This document shows, in pieces, positions 1-8,707 of a stretch of DNA of 64,000 nucleotides. This stretch comes from a bacterium. Lineage in GTDB: Bacteria > UBP6 > UBA1177. The translations under genes and the position numbers were made by a program. The notes under the pieces were generated by a model. That model was given only the letters and a program-made list of their open reading frames with translations, ran no database searches and was not told the origin of the DNA. Positions within the stretch are counted from its first letter, which is position 1. Every line of letters starts with the position of its first letter. The stretch is from positions 1-64,000 of the forward strand of contig JAGCNV010000019.1 in NCBI GenBank assembly GCA_017645765.1, written 5' to 3'.

Positions 1-708
1 ACCGGTCATGTCCAGACTTCGTTAGTCGATTTTCCGGAAAAAATTGCGACTCTTTTTTTCTTTTCGGGCTGCAATCTGCGCTGTCCATACTGCCACAACG
101 CGTCGCTTTTCGAGGTTCCGCCGCAGGAAAAGTGGCTTTCAAGGGACTATATAATTTCCGATATTCAGAAAAGGCTGAAATTCATTGACGGAGTTTCGTT
201 TTCGGGCGGAGAGACTTCGCTTTACGAGGAACTTATCGACCTTGTGAAAGAGATAAAAGAGCGTTTCGGTATCGACGTGAAGATTGATTCGAACGGACTA
301 AAGCCTAAATTTATTGAAAAAATCCTGCCTTATCTTTCGTATATCGCGATTGACATAAAAACGACTCCCGACCTTTACGGCGAACTCGGCTGCAAACTGC
401 CGAAAAAAGAGGTCGAGCAGAAACTTTTGGCTACGAAAGAGCTTTTGGAAAAGCAGGCAAATGCGAAAGTCGAATACCGCACGACGATGTATCCGAAACT
501 TGTTGAAAGTTACGAGCGGCTTTGCAAAATGGCTGATTTTATTCCTGAAAATGCTGTCTATTACCTCCAGCGCTTCATCTGCGACAACGCTTATTCGGCT
601 GAGGCGAAGGCTGCTGACAGCTATTCAATGGAGCAGCTTGAGAGGATGGCGATGGAAATGAGGCGCATCACGAAGCGCGACAAAATATTTGTGAGGACTT
701 ATCTGTAA
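1..708 (+). CDS. Radical SAM activating enzyme, NrdG2-like (5' end outside window)
   Basis: The reading frame is open from base 1 with no start inside the window, so the gene is cut by the left edge. About 235 residues are visible. The fourth Cys-type motif CNLRCPYC (C-x3-C-x2-C, near visible residue 28) would hold the SAM-binding [4Fe-4S] cluster, and SGGE follows near residue 72. The stretch before the cluster, with 'SLVDFP', is typical of the anaerobic ribonucleoside-triphosphate reductase activating protein family (NrdG2 type), which installs a glycyl radical on an anaerobic reductase. The partner reductase is not in this window; it may lie to the left. The stop is 8 bp before the next gene, so the two may be co-transcribed. 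A different glycyl-radical activase is the main alternative. Confidence 0.75.
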   Translation, partial: TGHVQTSLVDFPEKIATLFFFSGCNLRCPYCHNASLFEVPPQEKWLSRDYIISDIQKRLKFIDGVSFSGGETSLYEELIDLVKEIKERFGIDVKIDSNGLKPKFIEKILPYLSYIAIDIKTTPDLYGELGCKLPKKEVEQKLLATKELLEKQANAKVEYRTTMYPKLVESYERLCKMADFIPENAVYYLQRFICDNAYSAEAKAADSYSMEQLERMAMEMRRITKRDKIFVRTYL

Positions 709-716
709 GGTGAAAG

Positions 717-2336
717 ATGGATCTCAACAAAAAAATTAAAAGAAGCAGGGAAATCATTTCCGTTCTCAACAAGCACGGGCTCGGAAAATACCTTCCGCAG
801 GCACTTTTCAAAAAGTTCGGGATTTCAAAATCTTCCGATGATGCAGGCGATCCGAGACTTGAGAAAAATATCCGCGAGGCATTCGAGGAACTGGGAACTA
901 CCTTTATAAAATTGGGACAGATGATGTCGCTTAGACGCGATATTATCCCCGCTTCGATGGCGGAAGAGTTCAAAAAACTCACAGACAACGTCAAGCCGAT
1001 AGAGTTTTCGCAGATGAAACCGATAATAGAAGGTGAACTTTGTGCCGAAATAGGCGATATTTTCTCGGAATTTGATGAAAAACCGATTGCTTCGGCTTCA
1101 ATTTCGCAGGTTTACGGCGCGACTTTGAAGGAAACCGGCGAGAAGGTTGTCGTAAAAGTGAGAAAACCCGGCGTCACCGAGACGATCCGCGACGATATGG
1201 GGCTCATTTTCACGCTGGCGCACTACATCAACAAGAGTTCATATTCCAAAACCATAGATTTTGAGGCGATCGCGGAAGAGTTTTTCCAGACAATGAACAT
1301 GGAACTCGACCTTCTTCTTGAGAAATCGAACAATGAAAAATTCATCAAAAATTTCAGCTCGCCGAAGTGGAACTGGCTCAAGTTCCCGAAAATGTTCGAA
1401 ATTTACTGCACGAACAAAATGCTTGTAATGGAGCGGATCTTCGCGCTTAAGCTCGACGATGTTATAAAACCGGAGAACAGTGAACTTTTCGACAGGAAAG
1501 TGATTGCGGAGCGCGGCGCAGAAGTTCTGATGAAGATGATATTGAACGACGGATTTTTCCACGCCGATCTGCATGAAGGTAATATTTTCTTTAAGGAAAA
1601 CAACGAGATAGCTGTTATAGACACCGGAATGTGCGGATACGTCGACAAGTTCATGCGTAACAAACTGGCCGATCTTTTTATTGCTTTTGTCGCGAAGGAC
1701 TGGGAGAAAACAGCGAGAATATGCCTTGAGCTCAGCGATGGCAGCCAAATTGCCGACAGAGAGCTTTTTGTGCGTGATTTGCGTAATATTTTCGAGAACT
1801 TGCCTGACAATTTGTCTGAGATAAATACGGCAGAAGTTGTAGGAAAAATTTCGGCAGTCATCTTCAAATATAAGCTCAAAGTGCCGCGCGAACTGACGCA
1901 GCTTATAAGAAGTTTTTCAATGATTGAGGGACTTTGCAGAAAACTTGATCCCGATTTCGAGCTTATGACCGTCGCCGGAAAACTTTCGAAAGAGATAATT
2001 CTCCAGAAGTTCACCCCTGAAAATATAGCTCAGGAGGCGACGAGCGCGATTGAAAAGATTGTCGATACGGTCCATACTCTGCCCGGCACAGTGACAAATA
2101 TCACTGAAAAGCTCGAAAACGGCACGATCCAGCACAGGATCATGCTCATTTTGAATAATTCCGAACGCAGATTTGTATCAAAAATGGTGACGAGAATAAC
2201 TGCTGCGTTTCTGATGACCGGCACTTTGATTGCAGGCGGTTTTATGACCGGAAATCTTTTTACCGCCGATCTAATAGTGTTTTTTGTCTCGCTGACACTA
2301 TTTTTCTTAACTTTTTTTAAAGGAAAAAATGACTGA
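717..2336 (+). CDS. ABC1/UbiB-family atypical kinase
   Basis: The 539-residue product has the family signatures in order: KLGQ near residues 65-68 (the KxGQ inhibitory motif), the Ala-rich nucleotide loop ASISQVYGA near 127-135, VVVKVRKPG with the ATP-binding Lys near 147, HADLHEGN near 282-289 and a metal-binding IDTG near 302. The C-terminus carries two predicted membrane helices, as in UbiB/ADCK proteins. The family supports isoprenoid-quinone or other lipid metabolism. No ubi or men genes are adjacent, so the substrate pathway is unknown. An RBS-like 'aaggtgaaag' precedes the ATG. Confidence 0.85.
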   Translation: MDLNKKIKRSREIISVLNKHGLGKYLPQALFKKFGISKSSDDAGDPRLEKNIREAFEELGTTFIKLGQMMSLRRDIIPASMAEEFKKLTDNVKPIEFSQMKPIIEGELCAEIGDIFSEFDEKPIASASISQVYGATLKETGEKVVVKVRKPGVTETIRDDMGLIFTLAHYINKSSYSKTIDFEAIAEEFFQTMNMELDLLLEKSNNEKFIKNFSSPKWNWLKFPKMFEIYCTNKMLVMERIFALKLDDVIKPENSELFDRKVIAERGAEVLMKMILNDGFFHADLHEGNIFFKENNEIAVIDTGMCGYVDKFMRNKLADLFIAFVAKDWEKTARICLELSDGSQIADRELFVRDLRNIFENLPDNLSEINTAEVVGKISAVIFKYKLKVPRELTQLIRSFSMIEGLCRKLDPDFELMTVAGKLSKEIILQKFTPENIAQEATSAIEKIVDTVHTLPGTVTNITEKLENGTIQHRIMLILNNSERRFVSKMVTRITAAFLMTGTLIAGGFMTGNLFTADLIVFFVSLTLFFLTFFKGKND

Positions 2337-2437
2337 TTTTATTGGTAATTTCTTAAAAGTTTTATTTTTTGTGAATTTTTTTCATTTTTTTTCAATAAAA
2401 ATCGGCATAACCGGGAACTAAATATGAGGATTTTGCT

Positions 2438-3013
2438 GTGGTGAAGGAAGACAGGACATTGGCAAATCTTGATGACAATATTCTTGTCGATCTTGCACTG
2501 CTTGAAAAAAATCAGAAGGCGTGGACGGAACTTATAAACCGGTATTACGGAAAAGTTGCTTCCACAGTTTACAGAATTATCGGCAAAAGTGCCGAAGCGG
2601 AGGATATTGTGCAGGAAGTTTTTACCGAAATGGCGAAATCGATAAAGCTTTACAGACGCGATTCGCTGTTTTCGACTTTTCTTTATAGAATTGCGGTAAA
2701 CACGACTTACAAATACATCCAAAAGAATATGGATCGGAATGAAACTGCGGAAGAGCCTGAGTTTTTTATCCAAATCGGAGACAAATCATCAGGCAGCGAG
2801 TCTTCGCTCATAAAACAGGATAGGGCGAGAATGCTTAATAGTGCCATGAGAAAAATATCACCCGAAAAGCGCCTGGTTCTCACTCTTTACGAAGTCGAAG
2901 GAGTTCCGCTAAAAGAGATTTCCGAAATATTGAAACAACCGCTCCAGACAATCTGGTCCAGGATAAACCAGGCAAAAAAGGAGCTTTATGAAATATTGAA
3001 TCCAAGTATGTAG
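2438..3013 (+). CDS. ECF-type RNA polymerase sigma factor (GTG start)
   Basis: The 191-residue protein has a sigma-70 region 2 at about residues 25-95, containing AEDIVQEVF and a core-binding/-10 recognition segment, and a helix-turn-helix region 4 at about 130-185, containing PLKEISEILKQP. There is no region 1 or 3, which defines an ECF sigma. The start is taken as GTG because 'tgagga' lies 7 nt upstream and no ATG fits. The next gene encodes a zinc-finger/FecR membrane protein 9 bp downstream, which is the expected cognate anti-sigma, so the three genes 2438-5084 look like one operon. The stimulus is not visible. Confidence 0.88.
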   Translation: MVKEDRTLANLDDNILVDLALLEKNQKAWTELINRYYGKVASTVYRIIGKSAEAEDIVQEVFTEMAKSIKLYRRDSLFSTFLYRIAVNTTYKYIQKNMDRNETAEEPEFFIQIGDKSSGSESSLIKQDRARMLNSAMRKISPEKRLVLTLYEVEGVPLKEISEILKQPLQTIWSRINQAKKELYEILNPSM

Positions 3014-3022
3014 AGGTTTTTT

Positions 3023-4246
3023 ATGGTATCCGGAAAACACATAACAATCGAAGAGGCAATAGCTCTCGCAGACGGCAGATATGTGCTGCTTCCAGTGACG
3101 GAAGAACACGTAAAAAACTGCCCGGAATGTGCGGCTATGATAAAAAGTTTCTCCGACTGTAAGGAAATATTCGCTGAAGCCAAGGAATTTATTCCAGCTG
3201 TTAATGAGGCGAAAGTAGCTGAAATTGCGGCTAAATCGTTCGAATTTCTGCCTTTTGAAGCGGAATCTGAACCGGAAAAAGAGAAAAGTTTCAGTCTTTC
3301 CGAATTTTTCGCTTCATGGTTTAAACCCGCTCTGGCGTTTTCTCTTGCAGTTGCCGTTGTAATTACAGTCACACTTTTTAACCGTGAAAAAACAGCTGAA
3401 AACACTGAAGAAACTGCCGAAGTTGCAACAACGTCTGGTGCAGAAGTTGTTTCCGAAACCAAAGAGGATTATGCCGCAGGCGAAAGGGAAAGCGGAAGCG
3501 AGATACGGCTTGCAAAAGCAAAAATAAATGTGATTTCAAAAACTTATCTCGAAAATATAACCGATACCGACGTTTCAATGAAAAAAGGAAAAGCGAAGTT
3601 CGATGTCGTTACCGGAAACGATTTCAGAATCGATGTCGACGGAAAATTCCTTGTCAGAGTTCTTGGAACTTCGTTCACTCTTGACTATTCAGACGGAAAA
3701 CTTACGGCTGAAGTTTTCAGCGGTCTCGTTGAAATTATTGAAAAATCAAGCGGTGCGGCAACACAGCTTTCCAAAGATATGAACAAGACTTTTGATTACA
3801 AAGACCATCAGAAAGAACAACACCTTGCCATAACGACCCCTGGAAAAAAGACGAAAAACAATCCTAAGAAACAAAACTTTGCGCTGACTCCGGGCAAATC
3901 ATTCCTGTTCCAGGGAAGAGAAGCTCTCTCGGCGGGAAAAACCGGAGTGGCGCAAAAGCTTTTCACGATGGAAATCGAGAAAGGCAAAGAACCTGACAAG
4001 GCGCTTTTTGAACTTGTTTCGATCCATGAATCGAAAAGAGATTATGCGAAAATAGTGAATCTGGTCAAAAAATACGACCGGGTAATGCGCGAAAGCCGCG
4101 TGTATAAAGAAGAAATCATGATAAAAGGCTGCCTTTCGCAGAAGAAATCGGGAAGCAGAGATCTTCCGCTCTGCCATGACTACCTCAGGGAATTCCCGAG
4201 AAGTTTCCGCAGCCGCGAAATTAAGGGTATAATTGATGAAAAATAG
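3023..4246 (+). CDS. Anti-sigma factor with zinc-binding N-terminus and FecR-like domain
   Basis: The 407-residue product has HVKNCPEC near residues 29-36, the H-x3-C-x2-C core of a ZAS-type anti-sigma domain. One membrane helix follows at about 100-117. A FecR-like beta domain is seen at about 160-260 ('FRIDVDGKFLVRVLGTSF'), and a helical TPR-like C-terminus follows. The predicted topology is a cytoplasmic sigma-binding head and a periplasmic sensor. It sits 9 bp after the ECF sigma gene and overlaps the next lipoprotein gene by 11 bp. Combining ZAS and FecR parts in one chain suggests direct membrane sequestration of the sigma factor. Function is inferred from domains and synteny. Confidence 0.8.
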   Translation: MVSGKHITIEEAIALADGRYVLLPVTEEHVKNCPECAAMIKSFSDCKEIFAEAKEFIPAVNEAKVAEIAAKSFEFLPFEAESEPEKEKSFSLSEFFASWFKPALAFSLAVAVVITVTLFNREKTAENTEETAEVATTSGAEVVSETKEDYAAGERESGSEIRLAKAKINVISKTYLENITDTDVSMKKGKAKFDVVTGNDFRIDVDGKFLVRVLGTSFTLDYSDGKLTAEVFSGLVEIIEKSSGAATQLSKDMNKTFDYKDHQKEQHLAITTPGKKTKNNPKKQNFALTPGKSFLFQGREALSAGKTGVAQKLFTMEIEKGKEPDKALFELVSIHESKRDYAKIVNLVKKYDRVMRESRVYKEEIMIKGCLSQKKSGSRDLPLCHDYLREFPRSFRSREIKGIIDEK

Positions 4247-5084
4247 GTTTTTGTTAATTATTTCAATTGCTTTGTTTGTTTTTTCGTGCAATCAGTTCGT
4301 AAATTTAGGCGATAAATCAGCTGACAGTGAAGACAATACCGAAGGGCTTCCTGACGAGATTTATGAAAGTGATAATACGGATTCGGCAAGTGCCGGAAAC
4401 TACGACGATTGGAATGAAGACACTGCCGACAGCGACTATTACGATGAAGGCGGGCAGGATAACTATGAAGAAAATGATGAACAATATGCCCCCTATCCGG
4501 ATGAAGATTATTCCGATGATCATAACGCACCTTACCCTGAAGATGATGATCCTGATGCTGCCGATACCGATGAACCAGATATGAATGATCCTGATGCGCC
4601 GAATGATGATCCTTATGAAAATGCACCCGGTTACATATTCCCTGAAAGTGATCCTTTTCCTGAGGGATTTTCGAATATCGAATGCGGATGCGGCAATACT
4701 CCTGACTATTTTCCAGTGTGTTGCGACGGTATGATTTCGGTTTTTAATGCATGCTTTGCGAACTGCTACGCTGTAAAATCAGGTAACAAAATATGCTCTT
4801 CCTACAAAATAGGGTTCTGCGGCGAAGCCGGGATTATCAGAGGTCTTGACGAAGATGAAGATAGCGGGGAAGATGCAGATCCAACTGATGACGAAGATAA
4901 TGAGACGGATGATGATACGGAACTTCCTGACGAGGATGCCGATCCAGCCGAAATTCCTAACGAATGCGGCTGCTACCCCGAAAACGAGCCATCGATATTC
5001 AGCTGTGCTGATAACTCATTTTATTTCATAACAGAATGTCTGGCAAGGTGCCATTGCGAAAATCCGCATAAACTCTCTTTTTGA
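4236..5084 (+). CDS. Asp-rich lipoprotein with two Kazal-like Cys modules
   Basis: The signal peptide ends in VFSC (Cys18), a plausible lipobox. Residues about 25-145 are extremely Asp/Glu/Asn-rich. A Cys-rich module follows near 149-195 (CGC...PVCCDG...C...C), with a second, shorter one at about 243-282 (CGCYPENEPSIFSCADN). The spacing of PVC-x-DG and the later cysteines resembles Kazal protease-inhibitor folds, although the match is by eye. ATG 4236 is preferred to the TTG one codon earlier; 'aaggg' lies upstream. It overlaps the anti-sigma gene, so it is probably a member or target of that ECF operon. The role is unknown; surface display or protease inhibition are guesses. Confidence 0.75.
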   Translation: MKNRFLLIISIALFVFSCNQFVNLGDKSADSEDNTEGLPDEIYESDNTDSASAGNYDDWNEDTADSDYYDEGGQDNYEENDEQYAPYPDEDYSDDHNAPYPEDDDPDAADTDEPDMNDPDAPNDDPYENAPGYIFPESDPFPEGFSNIECGCGNTPDYFPVCCDGMISVFNACFANCYAVKSGNKICSSYKIGFCGEAGIIRGLDEDEDSGEDADPTDDEDNETDDDTELPDEDADPAEIPNECGCYPENEPSIFSCADNSFYFITECLARCHCENPHKLSF

Positions 5085-5111
5085 AAAATCCAGCCGTCAA
5101 GGCAAGAATTT

Positions 5112-7190
5112 CTATGAATAAAGTTTGATTCGTTTTTCTTTGCCGCGGATTTCCGATTCGGCGACGAATGTCAGAGAAACATCGTCAGGAAGAAGTTCCT
5201 TCGTCTGCTCGGATATGAGCAGATCGGTCTTGTAGGTTTTGCAAAGGCTTTCAATTCGGCTTGCTGTGTTTACGGTATCTCCGATAACGGTGTATTCAAG
5301 TCTGTTTGACGTCCCGATGTTTCCGGCGAGCACTGTGCCTGAACATAAACCTATTCCGAAGCGGATCTCGGGTTGTCCTTCGTTTCTCAGCTCCTCGTTA
5401 AGAGCCGCAAGCTGCTCTCTCATTCCCTGAGCGGCTTTCCATGCATCGTAGGCATGTGTTTCAGACTTGAGCGGAACACCGAAAACCGCCATTATCGCGT
5501 CACCGATATACTTGTTTATTATTCCGTTGTTTTCGACGATAGGCTTTTCCAGACGGGTAAAATAGCGGTTCAGAAGAAGAACTATCTCCTTGGGTTCGAG
5601 TTTTTCTGAGAGAGTGGTGAAACCGCGGATATCGCAGAACATTACAGTGACATCGAGATCCTGACCGCCGAGATCGGGGTCGTCGGAAAGCAGAAAATCC
5701 CTGACCTGAGGCGAAACGACTTTTCCGAAAGTGCTGTTTATCTGCGCTATATGCTCTGCCGAGCGGACGATCTTATCGACATAACCCATCGTGTCTTCGG
5801 TCATCTTGGTGAAAGCCTTATAGAGATTTTCCACCTCGTCTCCGGTGTGGATGTCAAGTCTCCGGATCTTCTCGACGTTCTCTCCGAGCGCGTTGCTGCC
5901 GCTGTAGGCGAATTCGCTTGTACGCATCGTCATAGAGTTGATCGGAAAAACGACGTTGTAATCGACGAACCAGACAACGATCGCGATAATCAGGATTACA
6001 AAGCCCATAAAGAGGAAGATCATCTGAACCAGGAAGTTCAGCTCTTTTCCGACGATCATGGACATCGGAATGTCTGCGCCGATGTAGCTGACAGTCTTTC
6101 CTGCGGAATTTTTTACGGGAGTGTAGACCGAGAGAAGCTCTCCGAAATCACTCTCCGAAATAACCGGTTCGATTTCGCCGCCTTCCAGAAGTGTCGGAAG
6201 ATATTGGTCGAAAGCGGAGTCGAGTTTTACCAGTTTACCTGGGATCGAGTCGGTCTCATTGTTGGAATGAAGGTCGAAGACAACATGTCCTCCGTCCTCT
6301 TCTATCTTATATATGTAGATGAATTTTACGGTCGGAGCAGTGGTTTTTATATCTTCAAGTTTGTGCATGACTTCAAGATAAGGCTGCTCCGTACCTTTGC
6401 TTGAGATGTATTCGTCGATTTTTTCGTGATCCAGGACCTCGGAGACTGCAATAGTGACCTCACGGGCGAATTCGGAATATTCAGTGAGAAGTGCATTTCT
6501 GTAGAGTATAAAGCTGATCGTTGATGCTGTTACGGCCAGGGTTACAAGCGCTGCCGCCAGAATGAAAATTATTTTTGATCTTAGAAAAACTGAACGGCAC
6601 TTGATTTTGTTTCTGATCTCTTCCAGATCGTTTTTTGTCAGCGGTGCCTGCTTCCAGCCGTTGAAACGAAGTGTCTCTCTGGTTTTCTCGGGAATAGCTC
6701 TGATAATGGCGATAACTATGATTACTGAAATAGTTTTATCCGCCAGATCCCACAAGAGATCAGTCAGAAAACCGGCGGTCGGAATGGAGTTTACAATACT
6801 TGGAAGGATCCCGCCGATCACGCCGCCGATAAACGCCATGACAAGTATGAAAAACGGGACTTTCCAAACCTTTTTCAGAAAACCGTGATTGGCGAGCATG
6901 GCTGAAGTCGCGGCGATCAGAACATTCATCGCGGAGTAGTATACTGACGCAAAATCCATGAAACCTTTCATGAAATTGGTGACTAAACCGACAAAAATAC
7001 CTGGAAGGTAACCTCCCAGTGCTGCGGCGAGAATGGTTCCGATAGTGTCGAACCAAAGCTGCATACCCGAATGCTTGGATAAAAACTGTGCCAGATGCGC
7101 AAAAACGACATTTATCAGAACGGAAGCAATACAGAGCAAAACAACATTCCGATGATTCCTACGTATCCCGATCCTATAGTCATCAATCAT
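5112..7190 (-). CDS. Membrane-bound class III adenylate cyclase with N-terminal multi-helix sensor
   Basis: The 692-residue product begins with 5-6 hydrophobic helices (about residues 15-165) containing a glycine-rich 'AAALGGYLPGIFVG' stretch reminiscent of ECF-transporter S components or MASE modules. A further helix (about 205-230), a periplasmic sensor region, another helix (about 385-410) and a HAMP-like linker follow. The C-terminal cyclase domain (about 510-690) retains both metal Asp residues (FCDIRGFT near 519; GDAIMAVFG near 563), the Lys before GDA, and VIGDTVNTASRIE. The Lys/Asp pair favours ATP over GTP. A GGAGGA RBS precedes ATG 7190. It converges on the lipoprotein gene at 5084 and is divergent from trkA. 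Confidence 0.85.
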   Translation of the reverse strand: MIDDYRIGIRRNHRNVVLLCIASVLINVVFAHLAQFLSKHSGMQLWFDTIGTILAAALGGYLPGIFVGLVTNFMKGFMDFASVYYSAMNVLIAATSAMLANHGFLKKVWKVPFFILVMAFIGGVIGGILPSIVNSIPTAGFLTDLLWDLADKTISVIIVIAIIRAIPEKTRETLRFNGWKQAPLTKNDLEEIRNKIKCRSVFLRSKIIFILAAALVTLAVTASTISFILYRNALLTEYSEFAREVTIAVSEVLDHEKIDEYISSKGTEQPYLEVMHKLEDIKTTAPTVKFIYIYKIEEDGGHVVFDLHSNNETDSIPGKLVKLDSAFDQYLPTLLEGGEIEPVISESDFGELLSVYTPVKNSAGKTVSYIGADIPMSMIVGKELNFLVQMIFLFMGFVILIIAIVVWFVDYNVVFPINSMTMRTSEFAYSGSNALGENVEKIRRLDIHTGDEVENLYKAFTKMTEDTMGYVDKIVRSAEHIAQINSTFGKVVSPQVRDFLLSDDPDLGGQDLDVTVMFCDIRGFTTLSEKLEPKEIVLLLNRYFTRLEKPIVENNGIINKYIGDAIMAVFGVPLKSETHAYDAWKAAQGMREQLAALNEELRNEGQPEIRFGIGLCSGTVLAGNIGTSNRLEYTVIGDTVNTASRIESLCKTYKTDLLISEQTKELLPDDVSLTFVAESEIRGKEKRIKLYS

Positions 7191-7286
7191 GCCAATCTCC
7201 TCCGAAATGCTAAAAAACTCAACAAACCTGCATATATTATCACTAATGAATCATATTAAAAGGAAAATGTGAGCTATGCCCAAAAT

Positions 7287-7326
7287 TTGACAATTTGCCT
7301 TTAATTCGTAATATTTCCGGTTTTTT
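7287..7326 (+). promoter_or_regulatory. Promoter of trkA-trkH with initial T tract
   Basis: TTGACA (7287-7292), a 16-bp spacer and TAATAT (7309-7314) are followed by TTCCGG and then T6 at 7321-7326, where transcription should begin. The ATG of trkA is at 7346, behind TTGGAG. One of about ten sites in the window sharing the -10/GC-discriminator/T-run layout. Confidence 0.65.
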
Positions 7327-7345
7327 AAATGTTCTTGGAGTTTTA

Positions 7346-8707
7346 ATGAAATTCGTGATTGCAGGTGCAGGTGCCGTCGGCTACGATATTGCCAGACACC
7401 TCATCAAAGAGGGAAAAGACGTTGTTGTTATCGAGCGGGATCCGATCCGCGCGAAGTTTATCGAAAGCAACCTCGACTGCCTTGTCATCAATAAAGAAAT
7501 AAACAGGAGTCAGACGATGCAGGAAATTGACCTTGCCGACGGAGACTACTTCATTGCAGCGACGAACAAGGACGAAACCAACCTCATCGCGTGCTCGATT
7601 GCGGCGTCATCTTCTCCTGACGGCTCGATGCTGAAACTCAGGAAAATCGCGCGAGTCAGCAACCTTGACTATTCTCACGCCGAATTTCAGGGCAGTCCGT
7701 TTCTTGGAGCCGACTACATAATTTCTCCCGAAATGGCGGCGGCGAACCACATCTCCGAAATCGTAAAACAGGGAGCTCTCAGTGATGTCCTCGCGTTTGA
7801 AGGGAGCAACATCACAGTCAGAAACGAAATCGTTGACAGAAATTCATCGTTCAGAAACAAAAATCTGATAAAAATAAGAAAAGAAATAAATAAATCTTTC
7901 CTCATAGCTTTGATAAAACGCGGCGAATCGGTGCTTATTCCGTCCGGAAACACAGTCGTCCGCGAAGGTGACGAAATTTATATCGTTGCAGACGAAAAAA
8001 CGATGGACTACATTTTTGCAAGAACGGGCAAAAAGATAAAAAAAATCGAGACAGCCCTCATCGTCGGCACGACAAAAATCGCAAAAAGCCTTCTCAGGAC
8101 CCTTTCTATGATGCCGATCAATTTGAAACTTCTTTCGGAGGACTACGAAGAGGCGAAGGATATTTCGAGGAGATACCCGAATGTTCTGGTAATTAACGGT
8201 GATGTCAGGAACGAATCGATTTTTGAGGAAGAACGCCTGAACGAAGTCGATCTTATTATCACAGTCACTGAAAATCAGGAACTCAATGTCCTTTCTGCGC
8301 TTTACGCCAAAAGTATCGGAGTCGAAAGAGCGGTTGCTTCGGTCAGCAAGGAAAGTTACATCTCTATTGCTCAAAAACTGGGTGTTGATGCAACGGTAAG
8401 CCCGAAACGAAGCACGGTAGACGCGATTTTGAAGTATATCAGGCGCGGAAAGATAATCACTCTTCACACCCTTTTTGACGGCGAGGCTGAAGCAGTTGAA
8501 ATTCTTGTTTCCGGCGAATGCAATGCATGCGGCAAAAAGATAAAAGAGCTCAATATGCCTGAAAATTCGATCATCGCCGCGATAACCAGAAACAAAGAGA
8601 TTTCGATTCCTAACGGCGACTTCGAAATGAGACCCGGTGACAGTGTCATTATAATTATGAAAAAACAGAATGTTCCTAAAGTTGAAGCGATATTTTCCGA
8701 CTTATGA
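7346..8707 (+). CDS. trkA: Trk potassium uptake regulatory subunit TrkA
   Basis: The 453-residue protein has two RCK (RCK-N plus RCK-C) halves. The first begins FVIAGAGAVG, a GxGxxG dinucleotide-binding loop followed by an acidic residue in VVVIERD. The second half has the degenerate loop VGTTKIA in place of GxGxxG, so only the first half may bind NAD(H). TrkA gates the TrkH channel in the inner membrane. The start is ATG 7346, because TTGGAG sits 5 nt upstream and the sequence from there matches the family. The gene overlaps trkH by 4 bp (ATGA), so the subunits are translationally coupled. Confidence 0.92.
   Translation: MKFVIAGAGAVGYDIARHLIKEGKDVVVIERDPIRAKFIESNLDCLVINKEINRSQTMQEIDLADGDYFIAATNKDETNLIACSIAASSSPDGSMLKLRKIARVSNLDYSHAEFQGSPFLGADYIISPEMAAANHISEIVKQGALSDVLAFEGSNITVRNEIVDRNSSFRNKNLIKIRKEINKSFLIALIKRGESVLIPSGNTVVREGDEIYIVADEKTMDYIFARTGKKIKKIETALIVGTTKIAKSLLRTLSMMPINLKLLSEDYEEAKDISRRYPNVLVINGDVRNESIFEEERLNEVDLIITVTENQELNVLSALYAKSIGVERAVASVSKESYISIAQKLGVDATVSPKRSTVDAILKYIRRGKIITLHTLFDGEAEAVEILVSGECNACGKKIKELNMPENSIIAAITRNKEISIPNGDFEMRPGDSVIIIMKKQNVPKVEAIFSDL

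Noticed and set aside
1403-2014. Minus-strand open frame of 203 codons
   Set aside because: It lies wholly within the UbiB-like gene on the other strand; Ser/Phe/Ile-rich translation and no RBS mark it as a shadow.
2413-2419. GGGAACT, like an ECF -35 element, before the sigma gene
   Set aside because: A matching -10 would fall on the start codon, so autoregulation from here is not supported.
4849-4960. Low-complexity GATGAAGAT-type DNA as a microsatellite or phase-variation tract
   Set aside because: Codons vary irregularly; it encodes an acidic linker and lacks a uniform repeat unit.
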